Counted from the stretch's first letter, positions 34,205 to 46,105 are shown. The stretch is 64,000 nt of DNA from Aralia elata (GCA_034770075.1 CM068380.1:28830005-28894004), one strand, 5' to 3'. Made by a program: numbers and translations. Notes: generated by a model not told the origin, from the sequence alone.

Positions 34205-35075
34205 CTGAAATGTTTAGTGCAAGAGTGAGCAAACAATTGCCCACAAGAATGATAACAATAGCTTTTAATTGAAATAAAGTTCAAATGAGAAGCAATGATT
34301 TTCTGAAGTTAATCATAAGTAATCAAAGTTTGAATATATCTGAGGGTCTCAAGACCTCGAACTATGTCCTAGGTTAACAAGTATTTTTTTTTACCGTAAC
34401 CTTTAACAGTCTTAAAGACTATAAATGGACCTTCATCTCGTACTCAGGGGGATCAGCCCTTTGTACAATGTATTGTGCACAACCATTTTAACGCTAAGCG
34501 TAATAATCCCCTATGTTAGGGTTGTTCATCTCAGTTTATTATAAGAGTCCTTACCAAAAGGAACTTGGCTTGGAACAAGTTTAGATAATCTAAGTTTTTG
34601 AAACGCTCATTAACTAAGGACTAGCTGAATCAATAATGGTTTGCTAGTCTAGTTCTTCAGTAAAGTTTGTATTCGAAGTTTGAATGATAATCAAAGACTG
34701 AATAAATAATATCTGTAACAAAATATAATTACTCAACATGATATCAGCCTTGCTTGAATAACAATAAGCTAAGGTTAATTAATTCACTCAAAGGAAGTAA
34801 ACTTGTTGAAATAATAACAAGCTTAAGAAATAAATAACTTGCTGTAATAATTTAACAAGTTTAAAGAAAGAAAACTTGCCTCAAGCGTAGATTACAAATT
34901 AAATAATTCACGATCCTTAAATCAACCTATACAATTAATTATAAAATGGTAACATAAATTAGTTACAAAATTTATAATCACTTTAGGTTCCTTTTACCTA
35001 ATTATAGTATCTCATTTAGCATACTTTAGACAACAAATGCTAACTAAATAATTATCATGGCAATACATTAATCAC

Positions 35076-35116
<41 letters not shown>

Positions 35117-35212
35117 CAGGTCTTAAGTATATATGCATGAAACACCTTAGCAAAACAATCAAAACAATTTAATAATTTTTTTTAAAAAAAATATTTTTCT
35201 TTTATACTGTTC

Positions 35213-35360
35213 CCTCGCCGGGGCGAGGAAATCCTATACAAAAACGCTCGTCGGGGCGAGCTTCTCGCCGGGGCGAGAATTCCCTTTGTAAATTTCTCGC
35301 CGGGGCGAGCTCTCGCCGGGGCGAGAATTTACAGTTCATTTCTCTTGCCGGGGCGAGAGA
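35213..35360 (-). repeat. Palindrome array, LTR 3
   Basis: Six CTCGCCGGGGCGAG-type units. The last one is CTTGCCGGGGCGAG where LTR 1 has CTCGTCGGGGCGAG. Confidence 0.9.
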
Positions 35361-36635
35361 CTCGACTGTCATCTCCTACAGTCGCGAACCAGTAAAAACT
35401 TAAGCCAATTTTTGTCCAAATTTTCCGAATTCTACCATCCAGTACACAAACTAAATATACCCAGACATCATATATGCTAGAAAACAATTACCCAACATGT
35501 TTCTAATCAATTTAACAATTATAGAACACAAATTAAACCAATTACAGCAAGAAATTCCCCTGTTTTATAAAATAACTATGTTTTTGCCATTTTCATAAAA
35601 CAAAGCTCTGTAAAACTAAAATTAAATTCTAAAATATATTTTAATGAATTAAAACCTTCAAATAGAGTTTTAATCATCATATAAACATCACGTAATCATC
35701 TAATTCACATAGCTATCAATTATAATCAAAAAAATCACATATTAAGCCAATGAATATTTTTACAGAGAACCAAGTATTAAAATACAGAGAAGAGTATTAT
35801 ACCTTCTATTTGATTAAAAGAGAAGCTTGATTAACACTCTCCTAGCTTGAACTTCTACCTTCAATATCTTCTTTTCAAAATTCTCAAACTCTCTTCTTTC
35901 TCAAATTTCACAGAACTCTTTTTTTTTTCAAAACTCTCTTCTTTCTCTTTTCTCTCTGTTCTTCTCTTTTCTTTTCTTTCAACTGACGTACTTTTACAAA
36001 ATAAAAACTGATGATTTTAAAAAAAATAAAAACTGTTGTTTTAAATAATAATAACGTATAATCCTTAAATTGAATCATCAGTTAAGATTTTCAAAAGCCA
36101 TAAGGCTTTGTTTGGTAAACACTAATAAAAATAACCTATTATTCTTATGTCTTGTTTGGTAAAACACAATTAAAATAACTCATTTTTCCAACCAAAGGTC
36201 ATAAGGCCTAGTTTGGAAAAACTAAATTAAAACTCCTTTCATTTATTTTAATAAAACATTATAACATATAGTTTTAAATGTCACACATTTAATTTAATTG
36301 AACTTATTATTATTACATAAATTCAATTAAATATAACTAATTCAAATAATAATTTTATTTAACAAAAACACCAAATAAATTATATTATTCAAATAAATTA
36401 TTTATTAACATAAATCATTTATTCAAATAATTCTTTTCATCATCTAATTTAATTATTAAATTAAATTAGAATAATCATCACAAATCATATTCAAGTAACA
36501 ATTAACACAATTAACTCAACATAAACTTATTTCACAATAGCTTAATAAATCATCTATTAACTCAATAAATTAACAAAAATATTTATACAACTCAATAAAT
36601 ATTTTTATTAATTCTCAAAAATTGCATTCGTTACA

Positions 36636-37213
36636 AAGAGTACCGCGCGGTCCCGTGTCACGTCCTGATGATGGGTGGTCGGCAAGATATTCGCGCAAAT
36701 GAAGGCGTACCACGCCTTGGCATATCTGTTTAGCGCGGTCTGAGGGAAGTGAACCTTCAAGGTGGTGCCTGGCTGAGTCCTCCACTGAGTGCCCAGTTGG
36801 CACATCTCCTGTATCAAAGCGTCAAGGTCGGTTTCGTAGCGCTCAAGTACCAACCAGTCGGTGGCCTCAGCAGTAGCAGATGGCAGGTGAAAAAGTTCAT
36901 TGATTGCCTGCGCCGAGTAGGAGACCTGCCTGCCCCGCACGAAGGAAATCCCATTCGGGGCCGACTTCGGTGTCTCAATGAATAACAACCAACCCAAACG
37001 CCGAATTTGGTCAAGAATACGCCCATCCTGTGCCTTGGGCTTCAAACCCCTCTCTGGTATGAAGGATTTGACGCTAAGCACCTCCCAGTAGTAGTGTTGT
37101 GCAGAGAGATTGACAAATTTGGTGGCATCCAGAGTGTTGATGCCACCACCAGTAGATTCGGATCCGCTGCTACTGGAAGAAGAAGGTTGGGGAGTGCGTG
37201 CACGCTTCGGCAT
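36636..37213 (-). pseudogene. Element D accessory ORF, N-terminal part
   Basis: Starts at the ATG 37213 with a short basic, serine-rich head (MPKRARTPQP, SSSSSS). It continues through about 190 residues with the pattern of Athila accessory proteins (SYSAQAINELFHLP; GTQWRTQPG; RYAKAWYAFICANILP). It is cut at 36636-36640 (AAGAG) by the B/C tandem; the few codons beyond belong to the inserted LTR. The second half is at 15924-16457. Family members are described as putative plant transposon proteins; function unknown. Confidence 0.8.
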
Positions 37214-37969
37214 GGTGGTATGTGATTAGGGTGTGATGGAAGATTGTAGGTAGTTAGGGTTTTGTCAGAGTGGTTAGGGATGAGAGGATAGGGTTTGTGT
37301 TACTGCTAGAGAGTCTTTTAGGTTTAGGGTTTGATGATTGTGATGTGATATGACTGATGGGGACTGCCCTATTTATAAAAAAAAATTTCCACGATCGGCG
37401 CAACTGCGCCGCAGTTGTACTGGGAAGGGGGCGCAGCTGCGCTGAGCATCAGGCTTGGCTCAGGCGGACACTGGCGCAGCTGCGCCGGAAATGAACTGAT
37501 GGTGAGGCGCAGTTGCGCAGCTGCTCAGATGCTACATGCAAAGGTGGCTCGGCACAGCTGCGCTGGTGAAGTACTGAAGATGGGGCGCAGCTGCGCTGGT
37601 GCTCAGGATACCTGGAAAATTTTCTCTCTCTGTTTTTTTTTTTTTAAAACACACTTGACACACGTTAAAATCTCAGGTGAACAACACAATCACAACTAAA
37701 AAGAAAGGAATAATTTAATTCAAACTGATACACTTACGAACAATGCCTAGTGTTTGCAATGGAACGATGCACCCCCAAACTTAAAGTGTGCTTAAGTCAA
37801 ACGATTGAGGGCGCGATTGGACACCTAAAAAAAACAAACAAGCATGTTAAAATGAAATCACACAAACTAAATAAAAATCACGCAAGAATAGGAATAATAA
37901 AAGTAATCTCGGGTTGCCTCCCGAGGAGCGCTTTGGTTTAAAGTCGGTTAGCTCGACTATCTTTGATGC
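37214..37969 (-). other. Element D segment between integrase and accessory ORF
   Basis: A non-coding segment with a palindrome array (37396-37600) and a PPT-like TTTAAGTTTGGGGGT motif on the minus strand (37771-37785). The plus-strand ORF at 37415-37699 is a translation of the palindromes and is not a gene. Confidence 0.7.
37396..37600 (-). repeat. GGCGCAGCTGCGCC palindrome array in D internal region
   Basis: Six or seven units of GGCGCAGCTGCGCC or one-base variants (GGCGCAACTGCGCC, GGCGCAGCTGCGCT, GGCGCAGTTGCGCA), 20-40 bases apart. The motif is the same as in this element's LTRs, but this array is outside them. Confidence 0.92.
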
Positions 37970-38970
37970 TCAATCCATGACCAGGTCAACTGAGGATTTC
38001 TGGCGATCAAATTCGCCTCCCCAATAGTGCTTCAATCTTTGGCCATTAACCTTGAATGGTTGCTCACTGTCCTTTCCAACAATTTCGATGGCTCCATGTG
38101 GGAACACAGCAGTGATGGTAAAGGGACCCGACCATCGGGATTTGAGCTTTCCCGGGAATAACTTGAGCCTGGAGTTGAATAGTAAAACCGCTTGGCCAGG
38201 TTCAAATTTTCTCTCGATGATTTTTCGGTCGTGCCATCTCTTTACCTTATCTTTGTAGAGTTTAGAATTCTCATAAGCCTGCAATCGGAACTCATCGAGT
38301 TCATTTAGCTGTAGAAGTCTCCTTTCTCCTGCTGCAGATGGGTCGAAATTCAACTTTTTAATAGCCCAGTAAGCTTTGTGTTCTAATTCGACCGGTAGAT
38401 GACAAGCCTTGCCATAAACTATGTGGTAAGGAGACATGCCGAGAGGTGTCTTATATGCAGTTCTATAAGCCCACAAGGCTTCATCTAGCTTTAGAGACCA
38501 ATCTTTTCTTGAAGGATTAACAATATTTTCCAGAATTCTTTTTACCTCTCGGTTGGATACTTCGGCTTGACCATTTGTCTGTGGATAGTAGGCTGTGGCA
38601 ATTCTGTGTCTCACTCCATATTTGGCCAGGAGGGCTGTGATCTGTTTGTTGCAAAAATGGCTGCCCTCATCACTGATGATCGCCCGAGGAGTGCCAAACC
38701 TAGTAAAAATGCTTTTTTGTAGGAACCTCAAAACCACCTTAGCATCATTTGTTGGTAACGCCGAAGCTTCCACCCATTTGGACACGTAATCAACCGCTAG
38801 AAGGATATAGAGATTGTTGCAGGATGATGGAAATGGTCCCATGAAGTCTATGCCCCATACGTCAAAGATCTCCACCTCCAAGATCACATTTAGTGGCATT
38901 TCATTACGGTTGGAGATGTTGCCCACCCGTTGGCATCGATCACAATTCTTTATGAAGTGTGGGCATCTTT
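37970..38970 (-). pseudogene. Element D integrase
   Basis: The frame 37970-39124 carries, from about 38970 down, CDRCQRVGN (end of the HHCC finger) and the DDE core (WGIDFMGPF; AIISDEGSHF; GQAEVSNREVKRILE). The C-terminal block follows (KRWHDRKIIERKFEPGQAVLLFNSRL, GKLKSRWSGPFTI). A one-base frameshift near 38960-38970 separates it from the finger's first half in the upstream frame. The stretch before the junction in this frame is out-of-frame reading. Confidence 0.88.
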
Positions 38971-40428
38971 GAACAAGGTGGGCCAATAAAATCTTGCATG
39001 GAGTACCTTTGCTGCTGTTCTCTGCGTTCCATAATGGCCGCCATACAGAGAAGAATGACATGCATGTAATATACTGGTAGTCTCGACATCGGGGATGCAT
39101 CTTCGGATCACAAGATCCGTGCACTGTTTGAACAAATAAGGCTCATCCCACATGTATCTCTTTGTATCATGCAGAAATTTCTTCTTCTGCTGAGAAGTTA
39201 GATCCGGTCGTAGTACATGACTCACAAGATAGTTGACAATATCAGCGAACCATGGGATCTCAGATGTGACTGCAAATAGCTGCTCATCAGGGAAGCAATC
39301 GTTTATTTCAACCTTCTCTTTGCTCTCCAAATCCGGATTGTCCAATCTGGAAAGATGATCGGCTACCAGATTTTCCGTGCCTTTCTTGTCCTTAATTTCC
39401 AAATCAAATTCTTGAAGCAAAAGGACCCATCTGATTAATCTTGGATTGGCATCTTTCTTTGAGATCAAATACCGAATAGCTGCATGATCAGTGTACACCA
39501 CTACCTTTGTTCCAATGAGATAGGATCGGAACTTGTCGAATGCATAAACAATCGCGAGTAGTTCCTTCTCGGTGGTGGTGTAATTCATTTGGGCCTCTGA
39601 AAGTGTTTTGCTGGCATAGTAGATTGCATTTAGAACCTTGTCTCTGCGCTGTCCCAATACTACGCCTACAGCGTAGTCGCTAGCATCACACATGAGCTCA
39701 AATGGAAGAGACCAATCTGGTGCCACTATCACAGGTGCTGTTGTCAACTTTTGTTTCAACAACTCAAATGCTGCTAAGAAATTTTCATCGAATAAAAACG
39801 GAACATCTTTTTCCAATAGGTTGCACAGGGGTTTTGTGATTTTGGAGAAGTCTTTGATAAATCTCCGGTAGAATCCAACATGGCCCAAAAAACTTCGAAC
39901 TCCCTTTACAGAAGTCGGTGGAGGCAATTTCTCGATAGTTTCTAACTTTGCTTTGTCCACCTCCAAACCTTTGGCTGAGACTTTGTGACCCAAAATTATT
40001 CCTTCATGAACCATGAAATGACATTTCTCCCAATTAAGCACAAGATTTGTTTCCACGCATCTCTTTAATACCATGACTAAATTCTCAAGACAGCTGTCAA
40101 AGGAATTTCCAAACACTGAGAAGTCATCCATGAAGACCTCCATGTTCATTTCCACCATGTCCGAAAATATTGCCATCATGCACCGCTGAAATGTGGCAGG
40201 AGCATTACATAGACCAAAAGACATTCGCCTGAAAGTAAAAGTTCCATAAGGACAAGTAAAAGTGGTCTTTTCTTGATCTTCAGGAGCGATGGCAATTTGA
40301 TTATAACCAGAATATCCGTCAAGCAAACAGTAGTACTCATGCCCGGTAAGTCGGTCCAACATTTGATCAATGAATGGGAGTGGGAAGTGATCTTTCCTTG
40401 TGGCTTTGTTGAGCTTTCGGTAATCCAT
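38950..40428 (-). pseudogene. Element D reverse transcriptase, RNase H and integrase N-terminus
   Basis: Athila-type RT: DYRKLNKATRKDHFPLPFI, LDGYSGYNQIAIAPEDQEK, RRMSFGLCNAPATFQRCM and the catalytic box VFMDDFSVFG. RNase H follows with D in LMCDASDYAVG, E in TTTEKELLAIVYAF and D in VVYTDHAAIRYL. The frame ends in the integrase zinc finger (HACHSSLYGGHYGTQ). A TGA at about 40452 (arginine codon CGA to TGA) separates it from the RT N-terminus. Confidence 0.92.
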
Positions 40429-40452
40429 GCAAACTCTCCACCCCGTGACTGT

Positions 40453-40959
40453 TCAGGTTGGTATTAGCTCGTTGTTCTCATTTCTTACCACAGTTATTCC
40501 TCCCTTCTTGGGTACACATTGTACCGGGCTCACCCACGGACTGTCAGAAATGGGATAAATGATCCCGGCGTCTAACCATTTCAGAATTTCTGCCTTCACT
40601 ACTTCTTTTATGATAGGATTCAGCCTTCTTTGATGCTCTATGGTAGGCTTGCTGTCATCTTCCATCAGGATTTTATGCATGCAAAATGCGAGGCTGATTC
40701 CTTTTATATCTGTAATGGTCCATCCAATAGCCCCTTGAAATTCTCTGAGGATTCTTATCAGCTTGCCTTCCTGCAAAGATGTTAGTGCAGAGGAAATAAT
40801 GACAGGTAAAGTATCTGAAGTGCCTAGATATGCATACATGAGGTGACTAGGCAAGGGTTTTAGATCAAGTTTAGGAGGTACCTCTCTAGATGGTTTTAAA
40901 TGAGATGAGGCATCATTAGAGCTTTTCAAGGGCTCAATAGGTACCTTGAACTTTGCCAT
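40453..40959 (-). pseudogene. Element D linker and RT N-terminus
   Basis: Carries the Athila blocks LPSHLMYAYLG, ISLAFCMHKI, HQRRLNPIIKEVVKAEILK, AGIIYPISDSPWVSPVQCVPKKGG and NENNELIPT before the TGA. It precedes the main RT frame directly and is in phase with it. Confidence 0.88.
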
Positions 40960-41051
40960 CTGGGTATTGCATCTAGAAAATGAACATACTCACAGTTCTC
41001 GGGTTCGTCCAAGTCGATGTCTCCTGTTAGTGTCATCTTAAGCAAGTCCCT

Positions 41052-41582
41052 CTATGTGGCCTTAATGAATTCCTCGGTCACAGCATCTTCAATGATGTCA
41101 ACTCGGAAACACTCTTCCTCTTCGGTCGGAAAATTCATAGCCTTGAAAACATTAAAGGTGACTTCTTGGTCTTGAACTCTCACTGTTAATTCTCCTTTTT
41201 GCACATCAATGAGAGTTCTCCCGGTAGCTAGAAATGGTCTCCCAAGTATGATGGGAATGTCCTTGTCCTCCTCAAAGTCTAGGATTATGAAATCAGCTGG
41301 GAAAATGAACTTATCAACCTTAACCAGGACATCTTCCACAATACCTCTCGGATAAGTAACTGAACGATCTGCTAGCTGAAGAGAGACATTTGTTGGCTTG
41401 GGAGCTGGTAATCCCAACTGAGTAAAGACGGACAATGGCATGAGATTAATGCTTGCACCAAGATCACACAAGCATTTTTTGAATGACAGGTCTCCAATGG
41501 TGCAAGGAATGGTGAAACTGCCCGGATCCTTTAATTTTGGAGGCAGCTTCCTTTGTAATACTGCACTACATTCCTCTGTCAA
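41052..41582 (-). pseudogene. Element D aspartic protease
   Basis: The catalytic motif is CDLGASINLMPLSV, with DLGA in place of the common DSGA as is normal in Athila. The flap and second strand are seen in IILGRPFLATGRTLIDV. The frame is open for 176 codons and is separated by stops from gag and RT. The first visible residues follow the KLPPKLKDPGSFTIPC block. Confidence 0.88.
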
Positions 41583-41750
41583 AGCTACAATTTCAAAATC
41601 TTACAATTTCTTCTTTCTTGACAGAATACTCTTCATGAACTTGGCATAGCTCGGCATTTGTTCTAAAGCTTCTGCAAATGGTATGTTGATTTGAAGCTTT
41701 TTGAAAACCTCAAGAAACTTAGAAAATTACTTGTCCATTTTCTGCTTTTG

Positions 41751-42221
41751 TTACCTTTGAGGGTATGGAACTGGTGGGTAGTACCTGGTGGGAGGGGCTT
41801 GAGTCTTTTCTGTGCTTTTTATGGGTGGGGGTTCAGATTTCTCAATGCTATCCTCCTCATCAAAAATTTCAGCAGTGGCAGTTTCTGGGGAGGGGCGCAG
41901 CTGCGCCGGTTCCCTTTGCAAAATTGGCGCAGCTGCGCCGTCTGGTTCCAGTGCTGAAGAGGGGCGCAGCTGCGCTGTCTGCTTGTGTGACAGTGGCGCA
42001 GCTGCGCTGTCTGGCAGGGTCTGCTTCCCACTTTTGGTGGTGACAGCTTGGCATTGATCCTTCCCACTTCTCCTTGGATTGATTTCTGTGTCACTAGGAA
42101 GAGCTCCTTGAGGTCTGCTAGACAACAAACTGAACAATTGACTCATTTGATTTTCCAGATTCTTGAAGCCTAAGGTTTGGCCTTGCTCCAACCTGTCAGT
42201 TTTTGCGATGTATTTCTCCAA
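41751..42221 (-). pseudogene. Element D gag C-terminal spacer carrying palindrome-encoded repeats
   Basis: A polar, proline-rich region between the gag zinc knuckle and protease. It starts with ENLEKYIAKTD-type sequence that matches Athila gag. In the middle, four GGCGCAGCTGCGCC-type palindromes (41893-42013) are translated in two frames as AQLRP and GAAAP/SAAAP. So the same DNA palindrome seen in the LTRs is tolerated in coding sequence. Stops at about 42266 and 42308 separate it from gag. Confidence 0.8.
41893..42013 (-). repeat. GGCGCAGCTGCGCC palindromes inside coding sequence
   Basis: Four units, at about 41894, 41926, 41963 and 41995: two perfect, two ending GCGCT. Spacers resemble those in the LTR array (CCCTTTGCAAAATTGG here, CCCTTTGTAATAGG in the LTR). 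Confidence 0.92.
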
Positions 42222-42308
42222 ATTTTCACTTAGTTCGGCAACCTTCTTATCGGTAGCCGAGATTTGTTACTGAATGGGGAACCCCGGAGGATGGATAGGT
42301 TTTGGAGC

Positions 42309-43385
42309 TTACTGTTGGTCTTGTCGGTTGCTCCACGAGAAGTTGGGGTGATTCCTATTCCCCGGAGTGTAGTTGTTCTGGTATTGGTTTGTTGGCCTCT
42401 GGTAGTTGCTCACAAATTGCACTGACTCCGCATTGATGGCACATTGATCAGAAGAGTGTGAACCTGCACAAAGCTCACAAATCATGGAGACTTGATGCCC
42501 TTTTCCGTCATATATGTTATCAATCTTTTTGACTATAGCTGAAATTTGGGCTTGAAGTGAAGTGGCTGTGTCAACCTCTAGTATCCCTGCTACTTTTGGT
42601 TGGCTGGATCTGGAGGATGGCCATTGATAGTTGTTTGCAGCCATAGTCTCCAAAAGCTCATAAGCTTCGTCATAGTTTTTAGCCATGAATGCTCCACCCG
42701 CAGCTGCATCAATGTCTGCCCGTGTTTGAATATTCAACCCATTGTAAAATGTGTTAAGCTGCATCCATTGGGGCAAACCGTGATGTGGACACTTTCTCAA
42801 TAGTTCCTTGTACCGCTCCCATGTCTCATACAAGGATTCTCCATGATGTTGTTCATATGAAGAGATGTCATTTCTCAACTTGGCAGTTTTGGCAGGTGGG
42901 AAGAACTTTGCTAAGAATTTTTGGGCCAAATCTTGCCAAGTAGTAATGGATCCCGGTGGTAGCGAGTGTAGCCAACTTTTTGCTTTGTCCCTCAATGTGA
43001 ATGGGAATAACCGCAATCTCACCGCATCTTCCGAGATCTCGCTGAATTTGAATGTATCACAGATCTCCAAAAAATTTATCAAGTGCTCATTTGGGTCATC
43101 AACCACCATCCCTCCGAATTGGACAGAATTTTGGATCATATGGATTGTCCCCGGTTTGATTTCAAAGGAATTGGATGTTATGGCTGGCCTTGAGATACTT
43201 GATTGCAAATCATTGATTCTTGGCGTAGCATAATCTCTTAATGCTTTTTGTGCTTCTCCCGCTATTGCTTGTGGTTGCTCCAGATCCTCCAGAGTATTTT
43301 CAGCACACTTCCTTGATTGTTGAACCCTTTTCTCAATGTTATCCACAAAAGGCAATAGGTCAGGATTCTTCGACCGAGTATGCAT
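42309..43385 (-). pseudogene. Element D gag
   Basis: 358 codons from the ATG at 43385, about 65 bases from the PBS. The Athila gag core is clear: EHLINFLEICDTFK, RLRLFPFTLRDKAKSWLHSLPPGSI, LAQKFLAKFFPPAKTAKLRNDI, GESLYETWERYKELLRKCPHHGLP, AAAGGAFMAKNYDEAYELLE. One zinc knuckle CELCAGSHSSDQC (CX2CX3HX4C) lies near residue 300. The frame ends at a nonsense TAA near 42308 and homologous sequence continues downstream. Confidence 0.92.
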
Positions 43386-43450
43386 ACACTACTCAAGAGT
43401 ACCTATTACAATGTAGAAGAAAATAAAACAGAATTAGGATAAGAACAGAT

Positions 43451-43468
43451 TCCCCGGCAACGGCGCCA
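43451..43468 (-). other. Element D primer-binding site
   Basis: TGGCGCCGTTGCCGGGGA in element orientation, a few bases after the 5' LTR. It is the tRNA-Asp-type PBS typical of Athila. Confidence 0.94.
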
Positions 43469-45908
43469 AAAACTTGTTGGGATATTTGTATGTATAACAA
43501 ATAAAACTCATACACGCAAGTGCACGTGATCCACAAGTAATATAAAGTAAGTAAAGTATCGATCCCACGAGGAATTAAATTTCATTTATGACTACAAACA
43601 CCGATTTTATAATTAGTTCGGCCTCTTTAAACAAGCGATTTTAGTGATGAAATAATCTAATGATTACTAATGAAACAATTAGAACAAATTTGGTTGTAAA
43701 AATACAGATTTTATAGGCTTGGGATTATAATTTCACTTAATACATACTTATATTGGCATGCTTCCTATTGTTGCTAATTGATTACTATAGAATGTTGGTC
43801 GAAAACACGAAAGTAAAATATGACCATCTCTCGATGCACCATATCCGTATCACACTAAATCCACAATTGATAGAATGAATGTGAACACCCTAGATGACTA
43901 ACGCACTATATTTCTATGTGAATTACAATCAAAAGGGTTTAAGAACAAGTTTTCAAATGACCACACATGGTGCTTCGGTATATCTCTATCCTAAGCACGA
44001 ATCATAATTTTACGAGGAATGTAAAGATTATGAACATATGCTAGCATAATTAGATCTCAATTTATATTTCCTTTCTCAATTCCATATAAATTATCACAGT
44101 AATTGGTGATCAAGCAATTAAACATGGAGTATAGATTATGCTAGACATTCATTTTATAACCAACTAGTAAACATAAGGAAGCATTTCACTTCTTAGTAAT
44201 GCAAAAGATCCATTATAATCCCAAGAATTAAGTTTAGTTCATAATAACAATACTAGAATTCATCATGCACAATTGGTTCATCATCATAATTACAGAATAG
44301 GAAAATTAATCAAAAGCAGAAAATATTTGTAACGATCGAGAATTTTAATTTCCTTGTAACCCGAGTTACGTGTGAATGAAATGAATTTTTATTTTTATTT
44401 ATATTATTATGTGTTATGTGCTTAAGGTTGTGTTATAACCTAGAATATGTGTATGTGTTGAATTTTACGTGTTGTAGTGTCGTTAGGGTGAATATATTGA
44501 CTTCGCAAAAAATCGCAAAATCACTATTCACGGGGCACGCTTATCGAGGAACTATTCACGCCATAATTTTTCTGTGTCTTTTTCGACTTTAATAAATTTC
44601 ATAAATATGTGTATGCGTACGAATAATTTTTCCAAGTGTCAGATTTTTGTTTTGAGCCCGTTCGTGTTTTATTCGGTATCCGAAATATATGATAAGGCTG
44701 TTCCGAATATTTGGACAAATCCCATAATAATTATTTTTATATATCCCAATAATTATGGGAGTACCCATTTTAATTTTGGGTAGAGTTATTTACAAGTTTT
44801 GGTACAAAAGGGGGAGTTTTTGGATATATTTTTGGTGTTTTCGGGTATTTATTTTGACTTGTTGCTCCAAGTGGGAACCACCCAACCACATTAGACCAAT
44901 CAAAGGAGAGCATGGGGGGTGTATTGCCGGCAAGCTTGGAAAATTTGGCCAACCTTGAGCACCAAACCCACTTCTCCCTAATTCACTCCTCCACTCTCCC
45001 AAATCATTCAAACTCTCATTCCTTCCCTAAACCATCAGCTGATAGAGAGAGAGAGAGAGAGAAATAGAGAGTGAGAGAGAGCTGCAAAGAGGAAGAAGAA
45101 AGAGGGAGAAGGCCGCCGGAAAAGTCGCCGGAAAAGAAGAAGACTCGCCGGAAAAAAAGAAGGAGGAAGAAGAAGGCACGGGTGGAAGAAGAAGAGAGTC
45201 CAAGCAAGAAGAACTCGAGCCAAGCAAGCCTAGCAAGCTTCTAAATCATCTAGGAAGGATTTACAGAGGTAAACACCAACAAAATCCATTCCATTCGATT
45301 TCTTGTAAAGATTTTCAAGTTTTCTTAGTTTTTGAGCTCTTGAGCTTGTTGATTGATTTTCTAGCAATTCTGGATGTTTTTGCTTGTTCTATATGTTTAT
45401 ATATGTTGTTAAGAGACTATAGAAGCCATTAATAACATCAAAGTGGAACAAAAATAGAAGAAATTCGTACCTATGCTTAAGGAGGATGAAGAACATGAAG
45501 AACAATGGACTTTTGGACATTTGGACTTTTTAGAGGACTATAAATGCTAGATTTCGTGTTTGTTAATTTTATTTGTTGCTATGGTGTTGTAGTTCCATGG
45601 GTTACGAAGCTAACCCAATTGGAATGGAGTAAAAAGGAGTTAAAACGAGTTCTTAGGAATGATTTTCGTAAAACTTGTCAAGAACTCGAAGAACAGAGTA
45701 TGAACTTTACACTTTGGCTTTAGATTTAACCATGTTAATGTTAATGGGTAGCTCTACATTTTTGATATGTTGTAGCCCCATGAGTCAGGAGTCCATAGAG
45801 TCCGGAATGGACCAATTTGCTTGTGTATTGAAGGAGTTATGGAGGTTGGAGTGGCCGGAGGTCGGAGTCGCGTTCTGGAAACAAACCCAGAATCCGGCTA
45901 CTGCAGAA

Positions 45909-46105
45909 TGGCGCCGCAGCGCCACCCATATGCCCTGCAGCTCACGCTGCAGCGAGGGGCAAGTGGGGAAAAACCGGGACTCGCGCCGCAGCGTGAGGTC
46001 CAAGCTTTAAGGCTCACGCCGCAGCGTGAAGCCCGGTCATGGAGAAGACACGGGACTCACGCCGCAGCGTGAGGTCCAGTGCTTGGGCTCGGCGCCCAAG
46101 CGCCA
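45909..46105 (+). repeat. CTCACGCCGCAGCGTGAG palindrome array, S2
   Basis: Five units: GGCGCCGCAGCGCC, CTCACGCTGCAGCG, CGCGCCGCAGCGTGAG, CTCACGCCGCAGCGTGA and CTCACGCCGCAGCGTGAG, plus GGCGCCCAAGCGCC. The CGCAGCG core is constant while the outer arms vary. Confidence 0.9.

Larger units (their letters stand above)
16458..36635 (-). mobile_element. Three-LTR tandem of two Tekay-like elements (B and C)
   Basis: The order is LTR (16458-19175), internal B (19176-25171), LTR (25172-27918), internal C (27919-33898), LTR (33899-36635), all minus strand. The target duplication AAGAG occurs only outside the whole block (16453-16457 and 36636-36640); the middle LTR has no duplication of its own. B and C share three nonsense codons and are nearly identical, so they descend from one element. 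Such structures are best explained by unequal recombination between LTRs of copies at the same locus. Confidence 0.95.
33899..36635 (-). repeat. B/C tandem, LTR 3 (5' LTR of C, 2737 bp)
   Basis: The outermost 5' LTR of the tandem, ending at 36635 against the target duplication AAGAG. Contents as in the other two: micro-exon 34143-34204, AT tract 35079-35115, palindrome array 35213-35360, donor-like site and GA-rich leader near 35800-35960. Confidence 0.95.

Noticed and set aside
36608..37213. The accessory ORF of D as a host gene
   Set aside because: Its position after integrase in the same orientation, inside the LTRs of D, and its family pattern make it part of the Athila element.
45016..45236. 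Three overlapping minus-strand ORFs rich in Ser/Leu/Phe in the S2 leader (and the similar ones at 5080-5277 and 49588-50044)
   Set aside because: They are the reverse reading of GA-rich leader repeats, low-complexity and with no conservation between LTRs.
45046..45268. Open plus-strand frame in the S2 leader that would splice in phase to the micro-exon
   Set aside because: It is opened by TAG and has no ATG; the matching frames in A, M, V and B/C have stops close to the donor. Not supported as the first coding exon.
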